Positions 18,343 to 28,147 of a stretch of 64,000 nt of DNA are shown here, piece after piece. The first letter of the stretch is position 1, and each line of letters starts with the position of its first letter. The position numbers and the translations under genes are program-made. The stretch comes from Rhodoligotrophos sp. CJ14 (GTDB lineage: Bacteria > Pseudomonadota > Alphaproteobacteria > Rhizobiales > Im1): positions 3,980,001 through 4,044,000 of the forward strand of contig NZ_CP133319.1 of the NCBI RefSeq assembly GCF_038811545.1. Direction: 5' to 3'. Below the pieces are notes generated by a model that ran no database searches, had not been told where the DNA came from, and saw only the letters and a program-made list of their open reading frames with translations.

Positions 18343-18990
18343 TTGTTCTACGACGCCATCGCCAATAATCATGGCCTGCCGCATGACCCCTTCAAGGCTC
18401 TGGTGGTGCCGCGCCCGATCGGCTGGATCTCGAGCCTTGCCCCTTCCGGCGAGGTCAACCTTGCCCCTTACAGCTATTTCAACGCGGTGGGCAGCGATCC
18501 GCATTACGTGATGTTCTCCTCCGACGGCTATAAGCATTCCGTCTCCAACATCGAGGCGACCAAGGAGTTCGTCTGCAATCTCGCGACCTGGGATCTGCGC
18601 GAGCAGATGAACCTGACCTCAGCCCCGGTGCCGGCCGGTATCGATGAAATGCGCATCGCGGGTTTGACGCCGGCGCCATCCCGTCTTGTCCGTCCCCCGC
18701 GTGTGGCCGAAACACCGGTCGCGCTCGAATGCATTTACACCCAGACCGTCGAACTCCCGTCGCATGATCCCTCATCCCCCAATGTGGTTGTGATCGGCAA
18801 GGTGGTCGGCGTCCACATAGACGATGCCTTCATTCGCAATGGCCTGGTGGATTCGGCCGCTATGAAGCCCATCGCTCGCTGCGGCTATATGGATTATGCG
18901 GTGGTGACGGAAATGTTCTCGATGCGCCGGCCAAGTGCTGTCGATGCCGAAAGCCTTGCAGCGGTAAGCCCGAAGCCCGTGGCGGGCTGA
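18343..18990 (+). CDS. Flavin reductase family protein
   Basis: A 215-residue protein of the FMN-binding split-barrel flavin reductase family. Typical segments are LVVPRPIGWISSLAPSGEVN, NLAPYSYFNAVGSDPHYVMFS and VCNLATWDLREQMNLTSAP. It starts with TTG, supported by a strong GAGGAGGAG six bases upstream, and there is no ATG near the conserved N-terminus. It binds FMN and probably reduces flavin or acts as an oxidoreductase. It is last in the nitroreductase-HAD-flavin reductase set. Confidence 0.88.
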   Translation: MFYDAIANNHGLPHDPFKALVVPRPIGWISSLAPSGEVNLAPYSYFNAVGSDPHYVMFSSDGYKHSVSNIEATKEFVCNLATWDLREQMNLTSAPVPAGIDEMRIAGLTPAPSRLVRPPRVAETPVALECIYTQTVELPSHDPSSPNVVVIGKVVGVHIDDAFIRNGLVDSAAMKPIARCGYMDYAVVTEMFSMRRPSAVDAESLAAVSPKPVAG

Positions 18991-18996
18991 TCAGCG

Positions 18997-19842
18997 TCAG
19001 ATCGCGATATTGTCGATGAGGCGCGTTCTACCCAACCGTGCTGCAACCAGCAGCCGGCGCGGGTTGGCGGGATCGGCGTTTGGCGCCAGCGTCTTCCCAT
19101 TCCGCAACTCGAAATAATCGACCACAAAACCTGCTTCGCCAAGCATCGCCGAGGCCTTCGCAATCGCTTGGGCCACGTCTTCACCGGCGCGCACGGCGTC
19201 CGCCACGAACCGTAATTGCGCAGGAATGAGCGAGGCCGTCCGGCGTTCCTCCGCGCTGAGATAAGCATTGCGCGAAGACATGGCGAGACCATCCGCTTCC
19301 CGGACCGTCTCGCAGCCGATGATGCGGCAGGGGATATCGAGATCCCGCGCCATCTGCTTGACGACCAGGAGCTGCTGGTAATCTTTCTCGCCGAACAGTG
19401 CGACATCGCATTGCGACTGGATGAGCAGTTTGGCAACCACCGTGGCCACCCCGCCGAAGAAATGCGGCCGAAACCGGTCTTCAAGCCCTTGCACCGCGGG
19501 GCCGGCAACCGTGACCCCGGTGGCAAATCCCGGGCGGTACATTTCTTGGGGGCCGGGCACGAAAGCAAGGTCGGCTCCCGCCTGCCGCAGCTTTTCGATG
19601 TCGTCCGCCTCCTGACGAGGATAAGCGCCGAAATCCTCATTCGCCGCGAACTGCTTGGGGTTAACGAAGATCGAGGCCATCACGCGATCGGCTTGCCGCA
19701 AGCCCTCTTCCACCAAGGCCAGATGCCCGCGATGCAGGGCACCCATAGTGGGCACCAGCGCTACCGTTTCGCCAGCCTTGTGCCAGTCGCGCACATGCGC
19801 GCGCAGTTCGGAAATGGTGCGAACCACATGGACTTCCGTCAT
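18997..19842 (-). CDS. panC: Pantothenate synthetase
   Basis: Joins pantoate and beta-alanine with ATP to make pantothenate, the precursor of coenzyme A. The 281-residue product starts at MTEVHVVR after GAGG; an ATG four codons upstream is an alternative. Nucleotidyltransferase signatures are intact: MGALHRGHLALVEEG (HxGH-type), FVNPKQFAANEDFGAYPRQ, GVATVVAKLL, FGEKDYQQLLVVKQM and MSSRNAYLS (KMSKS-like). It is a single gene here; panB is not in the window. It converges with the flavin reductase gene and diverges from putA. Confidence 0.95.
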   Translation of the reverse strand: MTEVHVVRTISELRAHVRDWHKAGETVALVPTMGALHRGHLALVEEGLRQADRVMASIFVNPKQFAANEDFGAYPRQEADDIEKLRQAGADLAFVPGPQEMYRPGFATGVTVAGPAVQGLEDRFRPHFFGGVATVVAKLLIQSQCDVALFGEKDYQQLLVVKQMARDLDIPCRIIGCETVREADGLAMSSRNAYLSAEERRTASLIPAQLRFVADAVRAGEDVAQAIAKASAMLGEAGFVVDYFELRNGKTLAPNADPANPRRLLVAARLGRTRLIDNIAI

Positions 19843-19947
19843 CACCAGCCTCATCTTGTTTGGTGGTGTTTTGGCGACATTGCCGCGCTTTGTCGATAGG
19901 CCAAACTCGAACGATGGTACTATCGCCAGAGACCTGCCAATAGTTGT

Positions 19948-22900
19948 ATGGCGGACAGGACAGCTAAGATGAGCACGGGGTTAGGCATGGCGATCTCGGA
20001 TCAGGCATTATCGTCCGATACGGCGCTGCGTGAGGCGATATCTGCTCGCCTCCTTGGCGACGAAACGGAGATCGTTCGCAGCCTGATAGAGATCGCGAGG
20101 CTCGATGATGCCGAGCGGCGCGAGGTCGAGACCCTGGCCCGCCAGCTGGTGCATGCGGTGCGCGCCGGGCGTCGCCAAGGCGGCGGCGTTGACGCCTTCA
20201 TGCAGGAATATTCTCTGTCCAGCGAGGAGGGCGTGGTGCTGATGTGCCTCGCCGAAGCGCTGCTGCGCATTCCCGACGCCGCAACCCAGGACAAGCTCAT
20301 CGCCGATAAGGTCGGCGGCCGCCAATGGAGCGAGCATCTCGGCCAGTCCGATAGCCTCTTCGTCAACGCCTCCACCTGGGGGCTGATGCTGACCGGCCGC
20401 GTCCTCGATATGCGCGGCGCCACGGACAATGCCTTCATGGGCATCGCTAAGCGCTTGGTGGCGCGATCCGGCGAGCCGGTGATCCGCCAGGCGCTGCGTC
20501 AGGCCATGCGCATCATGGGCAAGCAATTCGTGCTCGGCCGCACCATCGAGGAGGCGCTCGAGCTTTCCGAGCCTCAGGAGAAAGTCGGCTATCGCTTCTC
20601 TTACGATATGCTGGGCGAGGCGGCGATGACCGGCCATGATGCTCAGCGCTACTTCAAATCCTATATGGACGCGCTGGATGCCGTGGCCCGCCATGCGGGG
20701 CCCCTCAAGCCTGATCAGCGTGTGTTCGAGCGCCCCTCGATCTCCGTGAAGCTTTCGGCCTTGCACCCGCGCTATGAGCCCAAGCAGGAGGCGCGGGTGA
20801 TGGACGAGCTGCTGCCGCGCGTACTCGAACTCTGCCGGCGCGCCCGCGACCGCGACATCGGTATCACCATCGATGCAGAGGAGGCCTTCCGGCTCGATCT
20901 ATCGCTCAAGCTCTTCGAGCAGCTCGCCGCGAGCCAGGCTCTCGCGCGCTGGGATGGTTTGGGCCTCGCGGTCCAGGCCTATGGCAAGCGAGCCTATCCC
21001 GTCCTGCAATGGCTGGGCGCCCTGGGCGAGCGCACCAGCCGCCGCATTCCGATCCGCCTCGTCAAGGGCGCTTACTGGGATACCGAGATCAAGCGGGCGC
21101 AGGAGGCGGGGCTCGACGGCTATCCCGTCTTCACGCGCAAGCCGAACACCGATGTCTCCTATCTCGCTTGTGCGCGCTACATGCTCACGCAGACCCGGTC
21201 GATCTACCCGCAATTTGCCACCCACAACGCACACACGGTGGCAGCCATCACCGTGATGGCCAAGCAGGACCAGGATTTTGAGTTCCAGCGCCTGCACGGC
21301 ATGGGGCAGGCTCTTTATGACGAAGTGGTCGGCGGCAATAAGCTCAATCGTCCCTGTCGCATCTATGCGCCGGTAGGCACGCATGAGGATCTGCTGGCCT
21401 ATCTCGTGCGCCGGCTGCTGGAGAATGGCGCGAACACATCCTTTGTGCATCGCCTGGCCAATGACGAGGCGCCGATTCGCGACATCATCGCCGATCCCGT
21501 GGAGGAGGTGAGCCACCTCAAGTCCATTCCGCATCCGTCCATTCCACTGCCGCGCGATATCTTCAAGCCCCGCGCGAATGCGCGGGGCTTTCCCTTATGG
21601 GATGATCCGACCCGAGCGTCCTTCGTCGAGAAGATGCTCGCGGCCACCGCAACCCCGGTCGATGCGGCGCCCCTCATCCGCGGCGTGATCGGCAGAGGAG
21701 CGCCGCGCAACGTGACCTCCCCCCAGGATCGGCGCACTACAGTCGGCACGGTCATCGAGGCGGATGCAGCGGCGGTCGATGCCGCCTTGGCCGCGGCCAC
21801 CAATGCCGCTTCAGCTTGGGATAGCCGGGGCGGTACGGAACGCGCGGCTATTCTCGAGCGGGCGGCTGACCTTTACGAGGCCAATGTGCACAAGCTCGTT
21901 GGCCTCATGGTGAAGGAAGCGGGCAAGACCTTGGAGAATGCGTTGGCCGACCATCGCGAGGCGGTTGATTTCCTGCGCTATTACGCCAGCGAAGCCCGCG
22001 CCAAGTTCTCAGGCGGCGTGCTTCTGCCGGGCCCCACGGGCGAGCGCAACGAACTGTGGTTGCACGGCCGCGGCGTTTTCGCCTGTATCAGCCCGTGGAA
22101 CTTCCCGCTGGCCATTTTCACAGGTCAGGTGGCGGCAGCTCTTGCCGCCGGCAATGCTGTCGTCGCCAAGCCGGCCGAGCAGACGCCCCTGGTCGCCTTC
22201 GAGGCGGTCAAGCTGCTGCACCGCGCCGGCGTTCCGACAGATGTCCTCCACTATCTGCCTGGAGGAGGGGGGGAAGTTGGCGGCAGGCTCACCGCAGACC
22301 CGCGGGTCAATGGCATCGCCTTTACCGGCTCCAACGAGACCGCCGCGATCATCAATCGTGCCCTGGCCGCCAGAGAGGGCCCCATCGTGCCGTTGATCGC
22401 CGAGACCGGTGGTCTCAACGCCATGATCGTCGATTCGACCGCTCTGCCCGAACAGGCCGTGCGCGACGTGGTTCTCTCTGCTTTCGACAGCGCCGGCCAG
22501 CGCTGTTCCGCAGCCCGCCTGCTCTTCGTGCAACGCGATATCGCCGGCCGGCTATTGCCCATGCTGAAAGGGGCGGTCGAGGAGCTCTCGGTGGGTGATC
22601 CCGCCCGCTATTCGACCGATGTCGGCCCCGTGATTGATGAGGATGCGGCGAAGGTCCTCAATGATCACAAGCAGCGCATGAGCCGCGAGGCCAAGACCTT
22701 GATCGATCTGCCCCTGCCGCCTGAGGCCAGGCAGGGCACCTTCGTCTCGCCGGCGGTCTATGAGATCAGCGACATGTCCGCCCTGGAGCGCGAGGTCTTT
22801 GGCCCCATTCTGCATGTGGTTCAGTTCGATGGCGATAAGCTCGACCAGCTCTGCGAGAAGATCAACCGTTCCGGCTATGGTCTCACCCTGGGCCTCCACA

Positions 22901-23148
22901 CGCGCATCGAGACCACGGCAGAGGAGGTGAGCCGCCGGGTGAAGGTGGGCAATGTCTATGTGAACCGCAATCAGATCGGCGCGGTGGTCGGCGCGCAGCC
23001 TTTCGGCGGTGAGGGGCTCTCAGGAACCGGTCCGAAAGCGGGCGGCCCGCATTACCTCTATCGTTTCGCGACCGAACGGGTGATCTCGACCGATACGACC
23101 GCATCTGGTGGTAATGCCAGCCTGTTCTCCATGGTGGGCGAGGACTAG
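19948..23148 (+). CDS. putA: Bifunctional proline dehydrogenase / L-glutamate gamma-semialdehyde dehydrogenase
   Basis: Oxidises proline to glutamate in two steps, using FAD then NAD. The 1066-residue protein is the short PutA type without an N-terminal DNA-binding domain. The arm and PRODH barrel cover about 60-500, with RPSISVKLSALHPRYEP, RLVKGAYWDTEIK and FATHNAHTV lining the flavin site. The P5C dehydrogenase domain covers about 570-1040, with ISPWNFPLAIFTGQV, GSNETAAI, LIAETGGLNAMI and catalytic Cys in GQRCSAARL. A dispersed repeat overlaps its stop codon. Regulation must come from elsewhere, since no RHH domain is present. Confidence 0.96.
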   Translation: MADRTAKMSTGLGMAISDQALSSDTALREAISARLLGDETEIVRSLIEIARLDDAERREVETLARQLVHAVRAGRRQGGGVDAFMQEYSLSSEEGVVLMCLAEALLRIPDAATQDKLIADKVGGRQWSEHLGQSDSLFVNASTWGLMLTGRVLDMRGATDNAFMGIAKRLVARSGEPVIRQALRQAMRIMGKQFVLGRTIEEALELSEPQEKVGYRFSYDMLGEAAMTGHDAQRYFKSYMDALDAVARHAGPLKPDQRVFERPSISVKLSALHPRYEPKQEARVMDELLPRVLELCRRARDRDIGITIDAEEAFRLDLSLKLFEQLAASQALARWDGLGLAVQAYGKRAYPVLQWLGALGERTSRRIPIRLVKGAYWDTEIKRAQEAGLDGYPVFTRKPNTDVSYLACARYMLTQTRSIYPQFATHNAHTVAAITVMAKQDQDFEFQRLHGMGQALYDEVVGGNKLNRPCRIYAPVGTHEDLLAYLVRRLLENGANTSFVHRLANDEAPIRDIIADPVEEVSHLKSIPHPSIPLPRDIFKPRANARGFPLWDDPTRASFVEKMLAATATPVDAAPLIRGVIGRGAPRNVTSPQDRRTTVGTVIEADAAAVDAALAAATNAASAWDSRGGTERAAILERAADLYEANVHKLVGLMVKEAGKTLENALADHREAVDFLRYYASEARAKFSGGVLLPGPTGERNELWLHGRGVFACISPWNFPLAIFTGQVAAALAAGNAVVAKPAEQTPLVAFEAVKLLHRAGVPTDVLHYLPGGGGEVGGRLTADPRVNGIAFTGSNETAAIINRALAAREGPIVPLIAETGGLNAMIVDSTALPEQAVRDVVLSAFDSAGQRCSAARLLFVQRDIAGRLLPMLKGAVEELSVGDPARYSTDVGPVIDEDAAKVLNDHKQRMSREAKTLIDLPLPPEARQGTFVSPAVYEISDMSALEREVFGPILHVVQFDGDKLDQLCEKINRSGYGLTLGLHTRIETTAEEVSRRVKVGNVYVNRNQIGAVVGAQPFGGEGLSGTGPKAGGPHYLYRFATERVISTDTTASGGNASLFSMVGED

Positions 23149-23192
23149 CATCTTCGAGCGAAGTGGATACCGGTTCGCGTGAAGAAATTGCG
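23147..23192 (+). repeat. Dispersed palindromic-type repeat, copy A
   Basis: It contains AGCATCTTCGAGCGAAGTGG followed by ATACCGGTTCGCGTGAAGAAAT. This matches a short repeat common in Hyphomicrobiales intergenic regions (AGCATTTTCGA...GTGGACACCGGTTCGCGTGAAGAAA). Two more copies are at 43851 and 58263. This copy begins inside the TAG stop codon of putA. Confidence 0.75.
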
Positions 23193-23214
23193 ATACGGCT
23201 CTTTGCCCTGAGAA

Positions 23215-23685
23215 TTACGGCGTCATGTAATCCTGGGCTTGGCTCGTCACCTGCACGTCGATGCTGTCGGGCGTGTAGCTCACCACATAGGTGTCATAGA
23301 CGATCGTGGCGACATCGCCGAAATCGCCCGGCGCTCGGGCCAGCACCTGGTCGCCCCAGGCCAGGTTTACCTTCTTGCTCCGGTAGACATATTTCTGCAC
23401 CCGCAGCGAGCAGGTATTTGCGGCATCGCATGTGAAGCCATGACTGGTGAAGAACGGCGCGCTATAGGGCACGCCCTCCGCTTCGCGCAGATCCGCCAGC
23501 GCGAATCGCATCGAACGCCGCTTGTCGGCATCGGTCCCGATCAGATGGCGCTCGAACACCTTTTCGCGGAGATAGGGATCATAACCGCCCTCGAAGGCGG
23601 TATAGGTGGTTTCCGTGCACCCCGTAAGCACAGCGGCAGTCGCCATGGCGAAAACCGCCAGGGCCGCCAAACGCCCGTTCAGCAT
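23215..23685 (-). CDS. Putative lipoprotein of unknown function
   Basis: A 156-residue product from ATG (GGGGAA five bases upstream) with a lipoprotein signal: MLNGRLAALAVFAMATAAVLTGC, with Cys23 in the lipobox LTGC. The mature part has no domain I recognise; it contains YDPYLREKVFERHLIGTDADK, a Cys pair in GFTCDAANTCSLRVQKYVY that may form a disulfide, and a beta-rich C-terminus. It follows moaD after a short gap in the same direction and may share its transcript. It occupies the place where moaE is often found. Confidence 0.6.
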   Translation of the reverse strand: MLNGRLAALAVFAMATAAVLTGCTETTYTAFEGGYDPYLREKVFERHLIGTDADKRRSMRFALADLREAEGVPYSAPFFTSHGFTCDAANTCSLRVQKYVYRSKKVNLAWGDQVLARAPGDFGDVATIVYDTYVVSYTPDSIDVQVTSQAQDYMTP

Positions 23686-23710
23686 GTCGTTCCCCATCTC
23701 TCGTCTTGCG

Positions 23711-23962
23711 TCAGCCGCCCGTGACAGGCGGAAAAAACGCAACCTCTCTCGCACCTGCAATCGGCGCATCCAATGCGACCATCGACTGATCGATAGCCGC
23801 CCGGACCACGCGCAAATCCCCGAAGGCGTGACCATAAGTTTCGTCTTTTTCAGTCAACCATGCAATGGCATCTGCGACGGTCTTCACCTCAGGAGGAAAT
23901 GAAATCTCTTCCTGCGCCTTGCCCACCCGCTCGCGAATCCATGCGAAATAGAGGACTTTCAC
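23711..23962 (-). CDS. moaD: Molybdopterin synthase small subunit
   Basis: An 83-residue ubiquitin-like protein ending in the Gly-Gly tail (PPVTGG) that becomes the thiocarboxylate sulfur donor for molybdopterin. The start MKVLYFAWIRERVGKAQEEI is typical. Its start overlaps the pgsA stop by four bases (ATGA), so it is translationally coupled to pgsA. The partner moaE, usually adjacent, is not in this window. Confidence 0.93.
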   Translation of the reverse strand: MKVLYFAWIRERVGKAQEEISFPPEVKTVADAIAWLTEKDETYGHAFGDLRVVRAAIDQSMVALDAPIAGAREVAFFPPVTGG

Positions 23963-24567
23963 GGTCTTTCATCCTCCATGACATGATCAAGACCGGCTTT
24001 CAGATAGTCATAGCCGGTATACAGCGTGAGCAGGGCCGAGAGCCACAGCCCGAAGAGACCCAGAGCCGTCGTGAACGGAAAGACTTTGTCAGCGGCATCC
24101 CCGGCCGTAAGCAGGGCGATCGCCACCATCTGCAAGGTCGTCTTCCATTTGGCGAGCCGGGTGACCGGCACCGACACGCGGAGTTCCGCGAGATATTCCC
24201 GCAAGCCCGAAACCAGGACCTCCCGCAGCAGGATGATCACGGCAGCGACCACATGCACGCCCTCGATGGTGCGCACGGTGGTGAGCATAAGCAGCACCGC
24301 CGCCACCAGCAGCTTGTCCGCGATTGGATCGAGCATGCGGCCGAGCGATGATTGCTGCGACCACAGCCGCGCGAGATATCCATCGAAGAAGTCCGACACC
24401 GCCGCGAGAATGAACAGGGCCAGGGCTGCCCAGCGGGCGCCGTCCCCATCGATGAAGAAGCACCCCACGATCAGCGGCACGGCTGCGATACGTCCGAATG
24501 TCAGGAAATTCGGGAAATTGAGGATCTGTTCGCGCCGGCCCACAGCCGCTGGTGATTTGCTCGTCAT
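23959..24567 (-). CDS. pgsA: CDP-diacylglycerol--glycerol-3-phosphate 3-phosphatidyltransferase
   Basis: Makes phosphatidylglycerol phosphate at the inner membrane. The 202-residue protein has about five hydrophobic helices and the CDP-alcohol phosphotransferase motif (D-G-x2-A-R-x8-G-x3-D-x3-D) spanning DFFDGYLARLWS, QQSSLGRMLD and PIADK. NFPNFLTFGRIAAVP at the N-terminus is typical of PgsA. It lies 24 bp after uvrC and overlaps moaD, so uvrC-pgsA-moaD is probably one operon, an order well conserved in alphaproteobacteria. Confidence 0.95.
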   Translation of the reverse strand: MTSKSPAAVGRREQILNFPNFLTFGRIAAVPLIVGCFFIDGDGARWAALALFILAAVSDFFDGYLARLWSQQSSLGRMLDPIADKLLVAAVLLMLTTVRTIEGVHVVAAVIILLREVLVSGLREYLAELRVSVPVTRLAKWKTTLQMVAIALLTAGDAADKVFPFTTALGLFGLWLSALLTLYTGYDYLKAGLDHVMEDERP

Positions 24568-24591
24568 GCGATGGCGTCAACTTGCAACCGG

Positions 24592-26556
24592 TTAACTTCG
24601 ACTTTCGTGAAAATAATCATAAATGGTTCGGGCCAGCGCAGTGCTGACACCGGCGACTGCCGCAAGATCTGCGACACTGGCGCGCGCAACCGAACGAGCC
24701 GACCCGAAGGCGCGCAGCAAAGCACGTTTTCGCTCCGGGCCGATACCAGGAATTTCGTCCAGCGGATTGACCCCCATCGCCTTCTTGCGGCGGGCGCGGT
24801 GGCTGCCGATGGCGAAACGGTGCGCTTCATCTCTGAGACGCTGAACGTAGTAGAGCACAGGATCCCGGGCCTCCAGCATGAATGGCGGGCGGCCATCCAT
24901 ATGGAAATGGTCACGCCCCGCATCGCGATCCGGTCCTTTTGCGACGCCGACCACGGCCACACCGTTAACCCCGAGCTCCTTGAGCACGCCGAGCGCCGCC
25001 GAAAGCTGGCCTTGGCCACCATCGATCAGCACGAGGTCCGGCCAGGCCGGCAGGTCATCGGGATCGCCCGTCGCGTCCGCCTCCTCGGCATCCCCCTCAT
25101 CGAGGGGGCCTTCCACATCGAGCGCCGCCGATTCTTTCATCAGACGGCTGAAGCGCCGGGTCAGCACTTCGCGCATCATCGCATAATCGTCACCCGCCGC
25201 ATCGGCCGAGCGGATGTTGAACTTGCGATACTCCTTTTTGATGAAGCCTTCACGACCGGCCACCACCATCGCGCCGACCGGCGATGCTCCTTGAATGTGA
25301 CTATTGTCGTAGATTTCGATCCGGCGTGGCGGCTCATCCATGCCGAATGCCCGGGCGACACCCTCGAGCAGCCGGTTTTGCGAGCTGCTCTCTGCAAGCT
25401 TCCGGCCCAGCGCTTCGCGGGCATTGCTGGCCGCATGGGCGACGAGCTCGCGTTTCTCGCCGCGCTTGGGAACCGTGATCGAGACCCGGTGTTCCGCCCG
25501 GGTGCTGAGCGCTGTCTCCACCAGCTCCCGGGAAGGGACCTCGTCACTCAGCAGGATCAGCCGCGGGCAGGGCTTGTCGTCATAGAATTGCACGAGGAAC
25601 GTCTCGAGCACTTCAGCCGGCTCGACGCTCTTGTCAGTTTTGAGGAAATAGGCGCGATTGCCCCAGTTCTGGGCTGACCGGAAGAAAAACACCTGGATGC
25701 AGGTCTGCCCGCCCTCCTGGAACATGCCGAACACATCGGCCTGTTCCACCGACTGCGGATTGATGCCTTGATGCGCAGTGACATGCGAGAGGGCTGCGAT
25801 CCGGTCGCGGTAACGCGCCGCCTGTTCGAAATCGAGCCGTTCCGATGCCTGCTCCATGGCCCGCGCCAAATCCTGCTTCACGTTTTGGCTGCGCCCGGAC
25901 AGGAACGCGATCGCATCCTGGACCAGCACGTCATAATCGGCGGCATCGATATAGTTCGTGCAAGGCGCGCTGCAGCGTTTGATCTGATAGAGCAGGCAAG
26001 GCCTGGTGCGGTTCTCGAACACGGAATCCGAGCAGGAGCGCAGAAGAAAGGCCTTCTCGAGAGCATTGATCGTCCGGTTCACCGCGCCCGCTGAGGCAAA
26101 GGGGCCGAAATAGCTGCCTTTGCGGGTGCGCGCGCCACGATGCTTGGTGATCTGCGCAACCGCATGATCCCGGGCGATGAGAATATAAGGAAACGATTTG
26201 TCGTCCCGCAGCACCACGTTATATCGCGGCTTGTGCGTCTTGATGAGATTGGCTTCGAGCAGCAGCGCCTCGGCTTCGGTCGCCGTGGTGATAAGCTCCA
26301 TGCTCGTCGTCAGCGAGATCATGGTGGCGATTCTGTTGGTGTGGCCACCAAGCCGGGTATAGTTCTGCAGCCGCGCCTTGAGGCTGCGGGCCTTGCCCAC
26401 ATAGAGGAGCTGCCCGTCCGCGTCGAACATGCGATAGACACCCGGCCGGGTCGGCGCGGTCTTGACCACCGCGCGAATGACCTCAGGCCCGGAAAGCGAA
26501 GCGGTCTCGCCGGGAATGTCGGTCTCTGTCAGGCTATGAGGCAATTCACTATTCAT
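24592..26556 (-). CDS. uvrC: Excinuclease ABC subunit C
   Basis: Makes the dual incisions of nucleotide excision repair together with UvrA and UvrB. The 654-residue protein has the N-terminal GIY-YIG nuclease domain ([26 protein letters not shown]), a UvrB-binding region with a Cys-rich stretch (CSAPC), the RNase H-like 5' nuclease domain ([27 protein letters not shown]) and tandem helix-hairpin-helix motifs at the C-terminus ([20 protein letters not shown]). Acidic insertions ([17 protein letters not shown]) interrupt the C-terminal nuclease domain. It is first of the uvrC-pgsA-moaD set. No LexA box is evident directly upstream. Confidence 0.96.
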   Translation of the reverse strand: MNSELPHSLTETDIPGETASLSGPEVIRAVVKTAPTRPGVYRMFDADGQLLYVGKARSLKARLQNYTRLGGHTNRIATMISLTTSMELITTATEAEALLLEANLIKTHKPRYNVVLRDDKSFPYILIARDHAVAQITKHRGARTRKGSYFGPFASAGAVNRTINALEKAFLLRSCSDSVFENRTRPCLLYQIKRCSAPCTNYIDAADYDVLVQDAIAFLSGRSQNVKQDLARAMEQASERLDFEQAARYRDRIAALSHVTAHQGINPQSVEQADVFGMFQEGGQTCIQVFFFRSAQNWGNRAYFLKTDKSVEPAEVLETFLVQFYDDKPCPRLILLSDEVPSRELVETALSTRAEHRVSITVPKRGEKRELVAHAASNAREALGRKLAESSSQNRLLEGVARAFGMDEPPRRIEIYDNSHIQGASPVGAMVVAGREGFIKKEYRKFNIRSADAAGDDYAMMREVLTRRFSRLMKESAALDVEGPLDEGDAEEADATGDPDDLPAWPDLVLIDGGQGQLSAALGVLKELGVNGVAVVGVAKGPDRDAGRDHFHMDGRPPFMLEARDPVLYYVQRLRDEAHRFAIGSHRARRKKAMGVNPLDEIPGIGPERKRALLRAFGSARSVARASVADLAAVAGVSTALARTIYDYFHESRS

Positions 26557-26799
26557 CGAATGGATCAGAGATCAATTAGACGCTTGCAGAGGATTGGTCG
26601 ACACCTCTCTTCGAATCTGTGCTTCCAATATGGCGAGCCATACGCCAAGCGCAAACCTTGCCGTGAGAAAGGACACCCAAGCGTGACCTGTCCCACATAC
26701 GGGCGGCATTGCATCGCGGGGGCATAGCCGGTATAAGCGCCGCATTCGCGTAAGGTCGGGCGCCGTTCACCCCTGGAGGAAGCCCCGTGCGCGTGTCGG

Positions 26800-26829
26800 G
26801 AGGCCACCTTTGCGTGGCCTCGTTTTGTT
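26800..26829 (+). promoter_or_regulatory. Leader hairpin upstream of rplY
   Basis: GAGGCCAC and GTGGCCTC pair perfectly around CTTTGC, followed by GTTTTGTT. It has terminator-like form and ends 23 bases before the rplY start codon, so it may be an attenuator or autoregulatory leader for ribosomal protein L25. The T tract is interrupted by one G. Confidence 0.55.
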
Positions 26830-26851
26830 ATGGACGTTCAGGAGAAATCTC

Positions 26852-27469
26852 ATGGCGCAGACACATTCTCTGACTGCCGTCGTGCGTGATCGGGCCGGCA
26901 AGGGGGCCGCTCGTGCCGTACGTCGTCAGGGGCTCGTACCTGGTGTGATCTATGGCGGCAAGCAGGAGCCGCAGCTGGTCTCTCTCATCTACAAGGATCT
27001 CATGAAGGAAGTCGAGACGGGCCGTTTCCTCTCGACCATCTACGACCTTCAGGTCGATGGCCAGACCGTTCAGGTTCTGCCGCGCGATGTCCAGTTCGAG
27101 CCAGTGCGCGACTTTCTGATCCATGTGGATTTCCTCCGCATCGCCAAGGACTCGCACGTCACCGTGAGCGTGCCGGTGGTCTTTATCAATGACGAGAGCG
27201 CGCCCGGCATCAAGCGCGGTGGTGTGCTGAATATCGTTCGCCACGAGATCGAGCTCGATTGCCCCGCCGACAATATTCCTGAGGAAATCACTATCGATCT
27301 CACCGGTGCGGATATCGGCGATTCCATTCACATTTCCGCTGTGAAGCTGCCGGCCGGTGCCAAGCCGACCATCACGGACCGCGACTTCACCATCGCCACC
27401 ATCGCCGTGCCTGCTGCTGGTGTCGAAGAGGCCGCTCCCGCTGAAGGCGGCGAAGAGGAAGCCTCCTAA
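26852..27469 (+). CDS. rplY: 50S ribosomal protein L25/Ctc
   Basis: Binds 5S rRNA in the large ribosomal subunit. The 205-residue product is the long form: an L25 domain (1-95, [31 protein letters not shown]) and a C-terminal TL5/CTC domain ([21 protein letters not shown]), ending in an Ala/Glu-rich acidic tail. The ATG follows AGGAG by eight bases; an upstream in-frame extension overlaps the leader hairpin. It heads rplY-pth-ychF, a classical translation-linked operon. Confidence 0.95.
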   Translation: MAQTHSLTAVVRDRAGKGAARAVRRQGLVPGVIYGGKQEPQLVSLIYKDLMKEVETGRFLSTIYDLQVDGQTVQVLPRDVQFEPVRDFLIHVDFLRIAKDSHVTVSVPVVFINDESAPGIKRGGVLNIVRHEIELDCPADNIPEEITIDLTGADIGDSIHISAVKLPAGAKPTITDRDFTIATIAVPAAGVEEAAPAEGGEEEAS

Positions 27470-27501
27470 GGCTCGGCATATCGGGAGAGGCTTGGACGCC
27501 G

Positions 27502-28143
27502 ATGATGATCATCGTCGGATTGGGCAATCCAGGCCCGAAATATGCGAATAACCGGCATAATATCGGCTTCATGGCGGTGGATGCGATCCATCGCCGCCAT
27601 GGCCGGTTCACCCCATGGCGCGCGCGCTTCCAGGGCGAGCTCTCCGAGGGTGAGCTTGGGGGCGAGCGGGTTCTGCTCCTGAAGCCCCTGACTTACATGA
27701 ACGAGTCGGGCCGGTCGGTGGGTGAGCTCCTGCGTTTCTACAAGGCCGAGCCCACCGACGTGATCGTGTTCTATGACGAGCTCGATCTCGCGCCGGGCAA
27801 GGTCAGAATCAAGCTCGGTGGCGGGGCTGCCGGCCATAATGGCATCAGATCACTGATCGCCCATATCGGGCCGCACTTCACCCGTATCCGCCTGGGCATC
27901 GGTCATCCCGGTCACAAGGATTTGGTTCTCGGTCATGTGCTTGGCGATTTCGCGAAGGCGGATGCGGCCTGGCTGGATCCGCTGATGGACGCGGTTGCGG
28001 ACAATGCAGCCCTGCTCGTGACCGACAAGCCGGAAACCTTTCAAAACCGAATTCACGCTGCACTGAAGCCTGCTACCCCGAAGCCGCAGACGGCAGGGAA
28101 GGCGCAAGGCCAGGTGTCGGCAAGCACATCTGAAAAGGACTGA
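27502..28143 (+). CDS. pth: Aminoacyl-tRNA hydrolase
   Basis: Recycles peptidyl-tRNAs released prematurely from ribosomes by cleaving the ester bond. The 213-residue protein has [22 protein letters not shown] with catalytic His19, [34 protein letters not shown] and [10 protein letters not shown]. The C-terminal extension is Ala/Pro/Lys/Thr-rich and probably disordered, as in other rhizobial Pth proteins. It lies 32 bp after rplY and 4 bp before ychF. Confidence 0.96.
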   Translation: MMIIVGLGNPGPKYANNRHNIGFMAVDAIHRRHGRFTPWRARFQGELSEGELGGERVLLLKPLTYMNESGRSVGELLRFYKAEPTDVIVFYDELDLAPGKVRIKLGGGAAGHNGIRSLIAHIGPHFTRIRLGIGHPGHKDLVLGHVLGDFAKADAAWLDPLMDAVADNAALLVTDKPETFQNRIHAALKPATPKPQTAGKAQGQVSASTSEKD

Positions 28144-28147
28144 GCCT

